This document shows positions 25,102-33,981 of a stretch of DNA of 64,000 nucleotides, in pieces. The stretch's first letter is position 1; each line of letters opens with the position of its first letter. The notes beneath the pieces were generated by a model. The model did no database searches. It was not told the origin of the DNA and saw only the letters and a list, made by a program, of their open reading frames with translations. The stretch is from DATBRG01 sp036560445 (lineage in GTDB: Bacteria; Pseudomonadota; Gammaproteobacteria; Burkholderiales; Methylophilaceae), in contig DATBRG010000003.1 of the NCBI GenBank assembly GCA_036560445.1, positions 6,164-70,163 on the forward strand. The letters run 5' to 3'. A program made the translations under genes and the position numbers.

Positions 25102-27210
25102 ATGAACCAGCTATATCAATCAGCCTATGCCTTGCATCGTGAGGGCAAGCTTCCCCAAGCCGAGGCACTATATCGACAGCTACTATCAGGTGAGCCAAGA
25201 CACGCAAACGCCCTGCATTTGCTTGGTGTGCTCTGTCACCAGACCGGCCGCCATCAGGAGGCTGCCGAACTTATAGGCTCAGCAATCGAGCTTCATCCGA
25301 ATAACTCGGATTTCCTTAATAATCACGGCCTCGCTCTGCGTGCTGCCGGACGGCTCATAGAAGCTGCTGATAGTTACCAACGAGCATTGAGGTTAGCTCC
25401 CAAGGACCTTAGCCTGCATAACAACCTGGGTAACGTTCATCAAGAACTGGGTCGCTTTGAAGAAGCCGCGGGTTGCTATCGTCGGGTGCTACATGTTTTT
25501 CCCAAGGATACCGATGTCAGAAACGCGCTATGTCATGCTTTAGCCTCACTTGGTAATCAATGCCATGATGCCGGTCGTTATCTGCAAGCAGAAGCCTGTT
25601 ATGAAGAGGCCGTGCAATGCAATCTGAGAGATGCTGCACTACATTACAACCTCGGCAATGCCCAACGTGCGCTTGGCAAGCCTGCCAAGGCGGCAGCCAG
25701 CTACCAGCAGGCATTGAAACTGACACCTGATGATGCCGATATACACAACAACCTGGGAAATGTACTACGTGAACTTGGACGACTGGATGAGGCGATCGCT
25801 TGCTATGAAACTGCACTGTGCCTGAATTCCGAGCTTTATCACGCCAAAGTACATTTGCTGCACCAGCGGCAGCATATTTGTGACTGGAACTTGCTGGATA
25901 AGAGCGTTGAAGAGATACGCCAATGGGTTATTGCCAAACCGGAAGCGCAAATCTCCCCTTTTGCATTCCTCTCCATGCCAGGCACAACAGCGGCAGAACA
26001 GCTAGCATGTGCCAGCCACTGGACTAAAAATCGCTATCAGCAGGTAATCAATCAAGGTGAGGCCATTGCATTCAGCCACGCCCACAAGCCATCGGGCAAG
26101 ATCAGGGTCGGTTACCTTTCAGGTGATTTTCGCCTGCACCCACTTGCGTTTCTCATTACTGAGCTGATTGAGTTACATGACCGTAAGCAATTTGAAGTAT
26201 TTGCCTATTCCTATAGCGCTGACGAAAAGACGGAAGAACGAAAACGCCTGCAAAAAGCCTTTGACCATTTTGTGGATATTCGCCCATTGTCGTTGTTAGA
26301 TGCGGCAAAGAAGATACATGCTGACCAGATTGATATTCTGGTAGACCTCACCGGCTTCACCCAAACTTCCCGTACCGATATCCTGGCTTTACGGCCTACG
26401 CCCATTCAGGTGAATTGGCTTGGCTTTCCCGGTACCATGGCCGCACCGTTTTTCGATTACCTCATCAGCGATGACTTCATTACACCACCAGAACAGACTC
26501 AGCACTACACAGAGAAGCTAGCGCTGCTGCCAGACTGTTACCAGCCGAATGATCGTAAACGCCCTGTGGGCAAGATGCCTACACGGAAAGATTGCGGATT
26601 ACCTGATGGCGCTTTTGTGTTTTGCTGCTTCAACCAATCATTCAAGATTATGCCGACGGTATTTGAAATATGGATGCGGCTGCTGAATAAGGTACCGGAT
26701 AGCGTATTGTGGCTGCTGGACTGTAACCAATGGGCTAGAGCCAATTTATGCCGTGAGGCTGAGGCGCGTGGCGTTGATGCCACGCGACTGATCTTTGCGC
26801 CGCGTGTGCCAATTGCCGATCACCTGGCGCGGCACCAGCTTGCCAATTTATTCCTAGATACCCTGCCCTACAACGCCCACACCACAACTAGCGACGCCTT
26901 GTGGATGGGGCTGCCCGTATTGACTTGCGCTGGCGATACATTTGCCTCCAGGGTAGCAGCAAGCATACTAAAGGCCGCCAATTTGCCAGAGCTGGTGACT
27001 GATTCGCTTGGGCAATACGAAACACTGGCCTTGGCGCTCGCAACTGAGCCAGTAAAGCTCAGTGCAATCAAAGACAAGATGTCCAAATTACGTGAGGCCT
27101 CAGCATTATTCGACACGCCTCGCTTCGTTTCAAATCTGGAAAAGGCCTACCAGATGATGATTCAGCGCAGGCAAGCAGGCTTACCTGCCGAATCGTTCAA
27201 GGTTAACTGA
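25102..27210 (+). CDS. TPR-repeat O-GlcNAc transferase-like glycosyltransferase (SPINDLY/GT41)
   Basis: 702 residues. The N-terminal 250 or so hold six or seven TPR units (AEALYRQLLSGEPRHANALHLLGVL style; NNHGLAL, NNLGNV and NLGNAQ repeats). The C-terminal half (about 320-690) is a GT41 catalytic domain: GKIRVGYLSGDFRLHP, then VDLTGFTQTSR, QVNWLGFPGTM, FCCFNQSFKI and TSDALWMGLPVLT. Bacterial members glycosylate proteins, sometimes flagellin or adhesins; no target is encoded nearby. It may be expressed from mnmC read-through or from a leaderless promoter (see the -10 entry). Confidence 0.9.
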   Translation: MNQLYQSAYALHREGKLPQAEALYRQLLSGEPRHANALHLLGVLCHQTGRHQEAAELIGSAIELHPNNSDFLNNHGLALRAAGRLIEAADSYQRALRLAPKDLSLHNNLGNVHQELGRFEEAAGCYRRVLHVFPKDTDVRNALCHALASLGNQCHDAGRYLQAEACYEEAVQCNLRDAALHYNLGNAQRALGKPAKAAASYQQALKLTPDDADIHNNLGNVLRELGRLDEAIACYETALCLNSELYHAKVHLLHQRQHICDWNLLDKSVEEIRQWVIAKPEAQISPFAFLSMPGTTAAEQLACASHWTKNRYQQVINQGEAIAFSHAHKPSGKIRVGYLSGDFRLHPLAFLITELIELHDRKQFEVFAYSYSADEKTEERKRLQKAFDHFVDIRPLSLLDAAKKIHADQIDILVDLTGFTQTSRTDILALRPTPIQVNWLGFPGTMAAPFFDYLISDDFITPPEQTQHYTEKLALLPDCYQPNDRKRPVGKMPTRKDCGLPDGAFVFCCFNQSFKIMPTVFEIWMRLLNKVPDSVLWLLDCNQWARANLCREAEARGVDATRLIFAPRVPIADHLARHQLANLFLDTLPYNAHTTTSDALWMGLPVLTCAGDTFASRVAASILKAANLPELVTDSLGQYETLALALATEPVKLSAIKDKMSKLREASALFDTPRFVSNLEKAYQMMIQRRQAGLPAESFKVN

Positions 27211-27215
27211 AACAA

Positions 27216-29618
27216 TCAGTGTAAATATCCCTCTGCACGGCTACTGAGCATGGCCATCGCAGCGATATTGATATCAGCCACCAGTATGCCTGTCATGGCA
27301 CCTGCTTGATCCAGGATGGGCAATGAAACTGTCAGGCAGAAATCCTCGGTAGCGCTGGAAAGATAGATGCTGGATATATAAGGGGCCTGCGTTTTCTTCA
27401 CTACCTGGTAATAAGTTTGCTGACTACGGTCTATTCCTGCCCCACCGGCCTTGATCTTGCCGTACATATTGGGATTGATCCAATTGGCATAACGCTGGAA
27501 ACCATCCGGCTCCAGTTCGAATATCACTTCGAAAAACGGGTAATCGGCAAAGCAGCCATCCAGATCATGCGAGTCTTCGGTACGGCGGTATTTAAGTAAT
27601 GATTGCAACGCCATTAGCGCGCGATCCTGCCAATCTGAGTAGAATTCCTGCTTCGGCAATATGAGCTTGGGAGGGTCAGCCTCCACAACCACGATGCTGC
27701 CTATGGTGGCTTTACCTATCTTTTTCAGGGCGGCTGCGCGCTCTGCTGCCGCAACACTGTTCGTCAGGCGTCCTTGTGAGCCATTGACTACCGCGATTGA
27801 TACGCTGGCTACAGGGTGGTCTTTGCCATCTTCGGTAGTAAAAAAACCACGATCCAAATCACTGCTGTCGTATAAATGCACAGCCAGTGCCTGAAAATGG
27901 CTGATCACATTAAGCAAGGTCTCGACTAACCCTGGTTCGCTGTGATCCAGAATCAGTACGAAATCATCGCCGCCAATATGACCGATCAGCACACCTGACT
28001 TATGCTGGAACTCCTGTCGTACGATCTCGGACAGTAGCCGGATCATGGCGTCACCGCGAATAAACCCGTAACGGTCGTTATAAGCTTTGAAATGATCGAG
28101 ATCGATGTAGACCAGTTGCGTACTGGAGTTATTACGCAAGCTGATATCCAGTGACTGACGTAATGTCGGGCCGGTTGTCAGCTGGCTTAATGGATGCAGG
28201 CTACCTGAACTAGTCTTGCGGCTAATGAGTTGCGCCATGATTTCCAGCGGCTGCAATATACCAATATAAATACCCTCCTCACTTACCAGCACCCACGGTT
28301 CTGATTCACCGCGCTCCAGATACAGGCCTCGAGCCAATAGCGAGGATGGTGTGCGATGGTTGACGAGTTTGGGTAATGGGTCGCAACAGGCCCCTATTGA
28401 TGTAGTTCGTGGAGAGAAAACCCTGCCACGCCTCAGCAAACCAAGCGGCCTTTGCTGATCAAGAACAACTGCCATGGCAATATCTGGATTCTGTTCAAAA
28501 AGAAATCTGGCATCTTCAATCGAGGTGTTGAGTTCCATGGTCATGCCGCGATTGACGAATTCAGTGATGCGGAACTCATCCGCCACGTGCGACCGGTGCG
28601 ATTCGTCGCGCACCGGTAACGCATTAACCGTTACTGCGGGGATGGTCTGCGGCAGTGCAAAATAGTAACCTTGGGCATAGGTTAAGCCTAGGTCCTGACA
28701 ATATGTAATATCTTCTACTCTCTCTAAGCCTTCAGCTACGATAGTGCAGCCCAAACGCTGTGCCATCGAGATAATAGCTTCCAGCAGTACGGTACGTACG
28801 CGACTTCCCTGCGCCTCATGCACGATTGCACGGTCAATCTTGATGAAGTCTGCGCGTACCGCAGCCAGTGTGCGCAGGCCATTGAAGCCTGAACCCATAT
28901 CATCTAGGGCGATTCGCAGGCCATGTGTGCGAATAACGTCGCAATGTCTCGCAAGTAGCTCTGGCGCGACCTCTTCGCTTTCTACGATCTCTATTACCAC
29001 ATCACGTTTTTCAATATTGTATTGGCTTAACTTCTCCAGCATGGGCTGTAGCCAGTCTTCACGCATGATGGTGTTCGGCAATACATTGATGAAAACCGGG
29101 GTTCTGGCCGGTATATTTTTGGCTTTCCCTTGTAAGGCCAGCATCTGGCATACCAGATCGAGCTCGCCAGCACGTTTGACCTGTCGTGCCAGCTTAAAAG
29201 CCTCGTCGCCATTAAGTAGTTTGCCTGTGGGGTCTTTCAGCCTGCATAAGGCTTCGTAGCCGAATATCTTGCCGTTTTGTGTAAAGTCGACAATAGGCTG
29301 GAAGTGCATCTGTACATGAGGCATCAGGTCTGACAATAGCCACGGATGACGCCGCCGCGCATAGAAGGTGTTGAAAGGCAGGATTTCATCTATGGCAACA
29401 GCAGGGTCGATGGCGTCTCCACATGCGGAAATAAGCACATAGGATTCGCCAAGCACCTGATCTGGTAGCTCGGATGCCAGGCTATCCATCATCGCGAGCA
29501 AGGCTTTCTCGTCAGCACAATCAAAACAATGGGTTGAGGGCTTACCATGCAAACTGGGGCCAACATTGACGCCGGCGCCATGCATGGCCTCGTTCAAAAT
29601 GTGCAGATAAAGTTTCAT
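27216..29618 (-). CDS. EAL-CBS-GGDEF-Cache c-di-GMP protein
   Basis: 800 residues from the ATG at 29618. An upstream in-frame ATG at 29687 would add 23 residues; MKLYLHILNEAMHGA looks like the natural start. Order: a short N-terminal region, EAL phosphodiesterase domain (about 100-330: YEALCRL, FINVLPNT, IEIVE, DDMGSG, IKID, VAEGLE), a CBS pair (about 350-475), GGDEF domain (about 500-650) with a GGDDF site instead of GGDEF/GGEEF, and a C-terminal PDC/Cache-like sensor (about 670-795). EAL residues look catalytically complete; GGDDF makes cyclase activity doubtful. There is no membrane helix, so the Cache-type domain would be cytoplasmic, which is unusual. Confidence 0.9.
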   Translation of the reverse strand: MKLYLHILNEAMHGAGVNVGPSLHGKPSTHCFDCADEKALLAMMDSLASELPDQVLGESYVLISACGDAIDPAVAIDEILPFNTFYARRRHPWLLSDLMPHVQMHFQPIVDFTQNGKIFGYEALCRLKDPTGKLLNGDEAFKLARQVKRAGELDLVCQMLALQGKAKNIPARTPVFINVLPNTIMREDWLQPMLEKLSQYNIEKRDVVIEIVESEEVAPELLARHCDVIRTHGLRIALDDMGSGFNGLRTLAAVRADFIKIDRAIVHEAQGSRVRTVLLEAIISMAQRLGCTIVAEGLERVEDITYCQDLGLTYAQGYYFALPQTIPAVTVNALPVRDESHRSHVADEFRITEFVNRGMTMELNTSIEDARFLFEQNPDIAMAVVLDQQRPLGLLRRGRVFSPRTTSIGACCDPLPKLVNHRTPSSLLARGLYLERGESEPWVLVSEEGIYIGILQPLEIMAQLISRKTSSGSLHPLSQLTTGPTLRQSLDISLRNNSSTQLVYIDLDHFKAYNDRYGFIRGDAMIRLLSEIVRQEFQHKSGVLIGHIGGDDFVLILDHSEPGLVETLLNVISHFQALAVHLYDSSDLDRGFFTTEDGKDHPVASVSIAVVNGSQGRLTNSVAAAERAAALKKIGKATIGSIVVVEADPPKLILPKQEFYSDWQDRALMALQSLLKYRRTEDSHDLDGCFADYPFFEVIFELEPDGFQRYANWINPNMYGKIKAGGAGIDRSQQTYYQVVKKTQAPYISSIYLSSATEDFCLTVSLPILDQAGAMTGILVADINIAAMAMLSSRAEGYLH

Positions 29619-29859
29619 ATTCTGACTGTCATATAAATATTCGCTATAGAGATTATTTGCAGAAGTCTTTAGCAAAGCCCATGCCACACAAAAGTGCCTG
29701 AATATTGCTTTTTTCGGGTTCCGTGGCTACTTCCGGGTGCGTTCATAATATCTGCGCACCACATCAGTGCTTTTGGTATGTCACGCATAGCCCGACCTCG
29801 CCGAGCTACAGATTCGCACGATTGTGGTAAAGTTTGGGAAGACAACAAGGAATCATGCT

Positions 29860-30957
29860 ATGGCCGCTATCGACATCACTCCCGTACTCAAATTCATGGT
29901 TGATAAAAATGGTTCCGACCTGTTTTTCAGTACAGGTGCAGCTATTCATATCGAGATTGAAGGCAAAACACTGCCAGTCAATAACCAGATCATGAATCCA
30001 GGCATGGTCAAGGAAATCGCCTATGTTCTGATGTCAGAAGCGCAAATCAAGGAATTTGAATCCACCCTGGAAATGAATTTTGCCTATAGCGCCCCCGGTA
30101 TTGAAGATGCACGCTTTCGCGTCAATGTATTCCGCCAGCGCGGCGATGTAGCGATGGTGATACGCTGTATCAAGGCCACCATCCCTACTTTCGAGACATT
30201 GGGGTTACCCGCAATTCTCAAAGACCTGATCATGCGTCACCGTGGGCTGCTGTTGGTAGTGGGTTCTACGGGCTCAGGCAAATCAACCTCGCTGGCCTCC
30301 ATGATTGACTACCGCAATGAAAATAACACCGGCCACATTCTCACGCTGGAAGACCCCATTGAATTCATTCACCGCCATAAAAAATCCATCGTAGACCAGC
30401 GCGAAATAGGCCTGGATACCCTATCCTTCGATAATGGCCTCAAAAACGCCATGCGCCAGGCCCCGGATGTGATCCTGATTGGTGAAGTACGCGATATGGA
30501 GGGCATGAAACAAGCCATGGCCTATGCAGAAACCGGCCATCTATGTTTGGCGACCCTGCATGCCAATAATGCCAATCAGGCCATTGAGCGTGTAATCTCA
30601 TTTTTCCCGGAAGAAGGCAAAGCAGGCTTGTTGCTGGGGCTTTCTCTTAACATGGTGGCCATTATTTCGCAGCGCCTTGTGCCTGGCACCCAGACCAAGC
30701 GTGCTGCTGCCGTGGAAGTACTTATCAATATCCCTTACATCTCTGATTTGATCCAGAAATCAAAACTGGAAGAAATCAAGGAAGTCATGGCGAACAACAA
30801 TGATATCGGCATGTGTACTTTCGATCAGTCACTTTTCCGCCTTTACAGCAATGGCAAGATCAGCGAAGAAAACGCCTTGGCCAATGCGGATTCCCGTAAC
30901 GATCTTTCCTTGAAGATACGCTTCGCCCAGGAAGGCGCCAAAGGCGGTTTTGGCTAA
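29860..30957 (+). CDS. pilU: Twitching motility ATPase PilU (PilT-like)
   Basis: 365 residues from the ATG at 29860; the longer in-frame start at 29824 lacks support, and AAGG precedes 29860 by about 10 bases. It is a hexameric retraction-type ATPase of type IV pili: Walker A GSTGSGKST, Asp box LTLEDPIEF, Walker B RQAPDVILIGEVRDMEGM and His box TLHANNANQ. The HKKSIVDQREIG and C-terminal FSLRNDLSLK-like region fits PilU more than PilT. It has no pilT beside it here, although pilT-pilU pairs are usual. The stop overlaps the convergent EamA gene by 4 bases. Confidence 0.9.
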   Translation: MAAIDITPVLKFMVDKNGSDLFFSTGAAIHIEIEGKTLPVNNQIMNPGMVKEIAYVLMSEAQIKEFESTLEMNFAYSAPGIEDARFRVNVFRQRGDVAMVIRCIKATIPTFETLGLPAILKDLIMRHRGLLLVVGSTGSGKSTSLASMIDYRNENNTGHILTLEDPIEFIHRHKKSIVDQREIGLDTLSFDNGLKNAMRQAPDVILIGEVRDMEGMKQAMAYAETGHLCLATLHANNANQAIERVISFFPEEGKAGLLLGLSLNMVAIISQRLVPGTQTKRAAAVEVLINIPYISDLIQKSKLEEIKEVMANNNDIGMCTFDQSLFRLYSNGKISEENALANADSRNDLSLKIRFAQEGAKGGFG

Positions 30958-31856
30958 GATGGTTTAGGGGTGCTTGCTACTTGTGCCGAAAAAATAGCAG
31001 CTGCGATAATCAGGATGCCGCCAACCCATTCATGTAATGTCATGACCTCGTTTGCCAGGTAATACGAGGCAACAGCAGCAACTACCAGCTCGAACAGGAA
31101 TATCACCGATGCCCGTGTAACAGGAATCTGCGTGATGCCATACTGCACAAGCAATGTAGCCGCCATGAGCAACATGGCGATAAATCCCATCACCATCCAA
31201 TTGGTCAGGCTAAAAACACTCGGCTCGGGAAATGGCAGGCTCTGGAACGGCATTAAAATGACTGCCATCAGGATAACCCCTAGCCATACCGCCATGGATT
31301 TTGCCCCTAGGCTTAAATGTACAGCGCCACGCGTAATCACATTGGTTAGCGCGAATCCCATCCCTGAAGACAGCGCTAGCCACTCTGCATGGTTATGCGG
31401 TATAGGAAGCGCACCCGGTTGCCACAGCATGATGTAAGCGCCTAGCAAGGATACGGCAATAACGACCAAGCCTTTGGCGCCAGTCCGCTCCTTGAGCCAG
31501 AAATGCGCGAGGACCAATGTCCACAGCGGGGAGAGATAAAACAGCAGCATCACGCGCATCACCTCACCATCAATCACAGCCAGTACATAGCTCAGGTTGG
31601 TCCAGCCCGCTACGATAGCCAGCCAGTAGACAGTTTGCGGTTGCTTGAAAAGCCCACGCCAGCGCCGCGCGTATAACAACATGCCAAACGCTGTGGTAAT
31701 CGAGTAGGTATAAAAGCTAGAGGCCACGCCAGATACGCCAGCATCCTGCATGATGCGATAGGGATACCAGATCACGCCCCAGCAACAGGCGCCGAATAGC
31801 AGCCCAAAAACTGCCAGGTAATTCTGTGTTGGAGCTTTAGCCACTATAATATCCAT
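30954..31856 (-). CDS. EamA/DMT-family transporter
   Basis: 300 residues with about ten hydrophobic helices and two repeated EamA units (1-140 and 150-295). The second ends in the typical GGILIIAAAI segment. Substrates of the family are small metabolites; none can be inferred here. The ATG (31856-31854) touches the dapC ATG (31857) as CATATG, so one of the two starts may be wrong. A GTG at 31844 (giving MAKAPTQ) is an alternative for this gene. Confidence 0.88.
   Translation of the reverse strand: MDIIVAKAPTQNYLAVFGLLFGACCWGVIWYPYRIMQDAGVSGVASSFYTYSITTAFGMLLYARRWRGLFKQPQTVYWLAIVAGWTNLSYVLAVIDGEVMRVMLLFYLSPLWTLVLAHFWLKERTGAKGLVVIAVSLLGAYIMLWQPGALPIPHNHAEWLALSSGMGFALTNVITRGAVHLSLGAKSMAVWLGVILMAVILMPFQSLPFPEPSVFSLTNWMVMGFIAMLLMAATLLVQYGITQIPVTRASVIFLFELVVAAVASYYLANEVMTLHEWVGGILIIAAAIFSAQVASTPKPS
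31845..31850 (+). promoter_or_regulatory. Possible -10 element for dapC (leaderless signal)
   Basis: TATAAT, then ATCCAT, then the dapC ATG at 31857. The six-base gap would place transcription initiation at the start codon. No convincing -35 is visible. The hexamer lies inside the divergent EamA reading frame. Confidence 0.4.
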
Positions 31857-33044
31857 ATGAATCCAAATTTAAACAAACTCCAGCCCTACCCGTTCCAGCG
31901 CCTGCGCGACCTATTTGCAGGTATTACGCCAAACCAAGATTACAAGCCGATCAACCTGTCAATCGGTGAGCCCAAGCATGAGACACCGGCATTAATCAAA
32001 GATGCGCTGGTGAACAATTTGGCAGGCCTGGCCAATTATCCCACGACTGCAGGTGTTCCAGAGCTCAGGCAAGCAATTTCTGATTGGCTGAGCCGCCGCT
32101 ATGGCGTTCCTGCGCTGGATATTGAAAAGTCCATCATCCCCATTAACGGCAGTCGCGAGGCGCTGTTCGCCTTTGCCCAGGCCGTGATTGATGGCAGTCG
32201 CCCGGCTCCTGTGGTGATTTCACCCAATCCGTTCTACCAGATTTATGAAGGTGCAGCCTTCCTTGCAGGTGCTGAACCCTACTTTCTGAATAACCTGCCT
32301 GAGAACGACTTTGCGATGGATTTCGACAGCTTGCCGGAAAACATCCTGCAACGTACGCAGCTGGTCTATCTGTGTTCGCCCGGCAACCCTGCCGGCAAGA
32401 TCATGACGCTTGAGCAATGGAAACAGGTATTCGAGCTATCCGACCGCTACGGCTTTGTAATCGCCGCAGATGAATGCTATTCCGAGATATATTTCAATGA
32501 AGCCACGCCACCGCTGGGCGCGCTGCAAGCCGCACACAAGCTGGGCCGGGACTTTACGCGGCTGGTGATATTCAGCTCGCTCTCCAAGCGCTCAAACGTG
32601 CCGGGCATGCGCTCCGGCTTTGTGGCGGGCGACGCCAAGATATTGGAGAAGTTCCTGCTCTACCGCACTTATCACGGCTGCGCTATGAGCCCTGCTGTGC
32701 AAGCTGCCAGCATCGCTGCGTGGAGCGATGAAGCCCATGTGATCGAGAACCGCAGGCTGTATGACGAAAAATTCAAAGCCGTAACGCCTATGCTCAAAAG
32801 CCAGATCGAAGTCGAGATACCCGATGGCGCTTTCTATCTATGGGGCCGTACCACCATCCCGGATACAGAATTCGCCTTGAAGCTCTACCGCGATTTCAAT
32901 GTGACGGTGCTACCCGGTAGCTATCTGGCACGCGACGCTCACGGCGTGAATCCTGGCAAGAACTTCGTCCGGTTGGCATTAGTAGCTTCGCTAAATGAGT
33001 GTCTGGAAGCCGCAGATAGAATTAAACAAATGAATTATGTTTAA
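31857..33044 (+). CDS. dapC: N-succinyldiaminopimelate aminotransferase DapC
   Basis: 395 residues, a fold-type I PLP aminotransferase for the lysine and diaminopimelate pathway. NLSIGEPKHETP opens the fold, SPGNPAG and DECYSEIYF bind PLP, and FSSLSKRSNVPGMRSGF contains the Schiff-base Lys. The motif is characteristic of proteobacterial DapC (Pseudomonas/Bordetella type). The four-base convergent overlap with miaA leaves no terminator. Confidence 0.93.
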   Translation: MNPNLNKLQPYPFQRLRDLFAGITPNQDYKPINLSIGEPKHETPALIKDALVNNLAGLANYPTTAGVPELRQAISDWLSRRYGVPALDIEKSIIPINGSREALFAFAQAVIDGSRPAPVVISPNPFYQIYEGAAFLAGAEPYFLNNLPENDFAMDFDSLPENILQRTQLVYLCSPGNPAGKIMTLEQWKQVFELSDRYGFVIAADECYSEIYFNEATPPLGALQAAHKLGRDFTRLVIFSSLSKRSNVPGMRSGFVAGDAKILEKFLLYRTYHGCAMSPAVQAASIAAWSDEAHVIENRRLYDEKFKAVTPMLKSQIEVEIPDGAFYLWGRTTIPDTEFALKLYRDFNVTVLPGSYLARDAHGVNPGKNFVRLALVASLNECLEAADRIKQMNYV

Positions 33045-33976
33045 CTTTTAATATTTTGATTAATAATATTAAATATATTTTCATTTAGACCAGAATCAAG
33101 GCAATCTAGCTCCACCGTATCATCCATCCCGCGTAACCATGTCAGTTGGCGCTTGGCGAGCTGGCGCGTAGCGGCAACCCCCTTCTCGCGCAACTCATCC
33201 AGCCCAAACTCACCATCCAGATATTGCAGTGCTTGCCGGTAGCCCACACAACGCATGGATGGTAAATCGGCGTGCAGCATCGGGTACTTGGCCTTGAGCG
33301 CCCTCACCTCATCAATAAAGCCAGCCTTCAGCATCTGCTCGAAACGCGTGGCGATGCGCTGATGCAACACACTACGGTCAGATGGCACTAGGGCCAACTT
33401 GAGTAGCCGGTATGGCAAGGCTTTGCTGGTCTGCTCGGCAAAGAGTTGTGTCATGGTCTTGCCCGAGACCTCCCACACCTCTAGCGCACGCTGTATGCGC
33501 TGCGAATCGCCTGACTTTAATCTGGCGGCAGTTTCTGGGTCTATCTTCACCAGTTTTGCGTGCATGCCCGGCCAGCCAATCTCAAGCGCTTCTGAATCCA
33601 GCCTCGAACGTATGGCTGGTGCCGCTTGCGGCAACTCCCCCAACCCGCCTTGCAAAGCCTTGAAATACAGCATGGTGCCGCCCACCAGAAGCGGTATCTT
33701 GCCCTTGGTCGTGATATCGGCCATCAGGCGCAAGGCATCAGCGCAGAACTGCGCGGCGGAATAAGTTTCAGTAGGGTCGATGACATCGATCAGGTGGTGT
33801 GGCGCTTGTGCCAGCGTGGCGGCATCCGGCTTGGCCGTACCGATATCCATATCCCGATAGACCAGCGCAGAATCGACGCTGATGAGCTCAACAGGCAAGC
33901 GCTGGAACAGCTCAACCGCCACGCCAGTCTTGCCGCTGGCGGTGGGACCCATGAGAAATATAGCCTTAAGTTTCAT
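33041..33976 (-). CDS. miaA: tRNA dimethylallyltransferase MiaA
   Basis: 311 residues. MiaA isopentenylates A37 of tRNAs reading UNN codons. The P-loop GPTASGKT (residues 10-17), VDSALVYRDMDIGTAKP, HHLIDVIDP and GGTMLYFKAL are all present, and the C-terminal KRQLTWLRG closes the tRNA-binding part. The common neighbour order is mutL-miaA; here an unrelated HNH-like gene lies between them with only 5 bases between its stop and the miaA ATG. Confidence 0.96.
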   Translation of the reverse strand: MKLKAIFLMGPTASGKTGVAVELFQRLPVELISVDSALVYRDMDIGTAKPDAATLAQAPHHLIDVIDPTETYSAAQFCADALRLMADITTKGKIPLLVGGTMLYFKALQGGLGELPQAAPAIRSRLDSEALEIGWPGMHAKLVKIDPETAARLKSGDSQRIQRALEVWEVSGKTMTQLFAEQTSKALPYRLLKLALVPSDRSVLHQRIATRFEQMLKAGFIDEVRALKAKYPMLHADLPSMRCVGYRQALQYLDGEFGLDELREKGVAATRQLAKRQLTWLRGMDDTVELDCLDSGLNENIFNIINQNIKS

Positions 33977-33981
33977 TTGGA

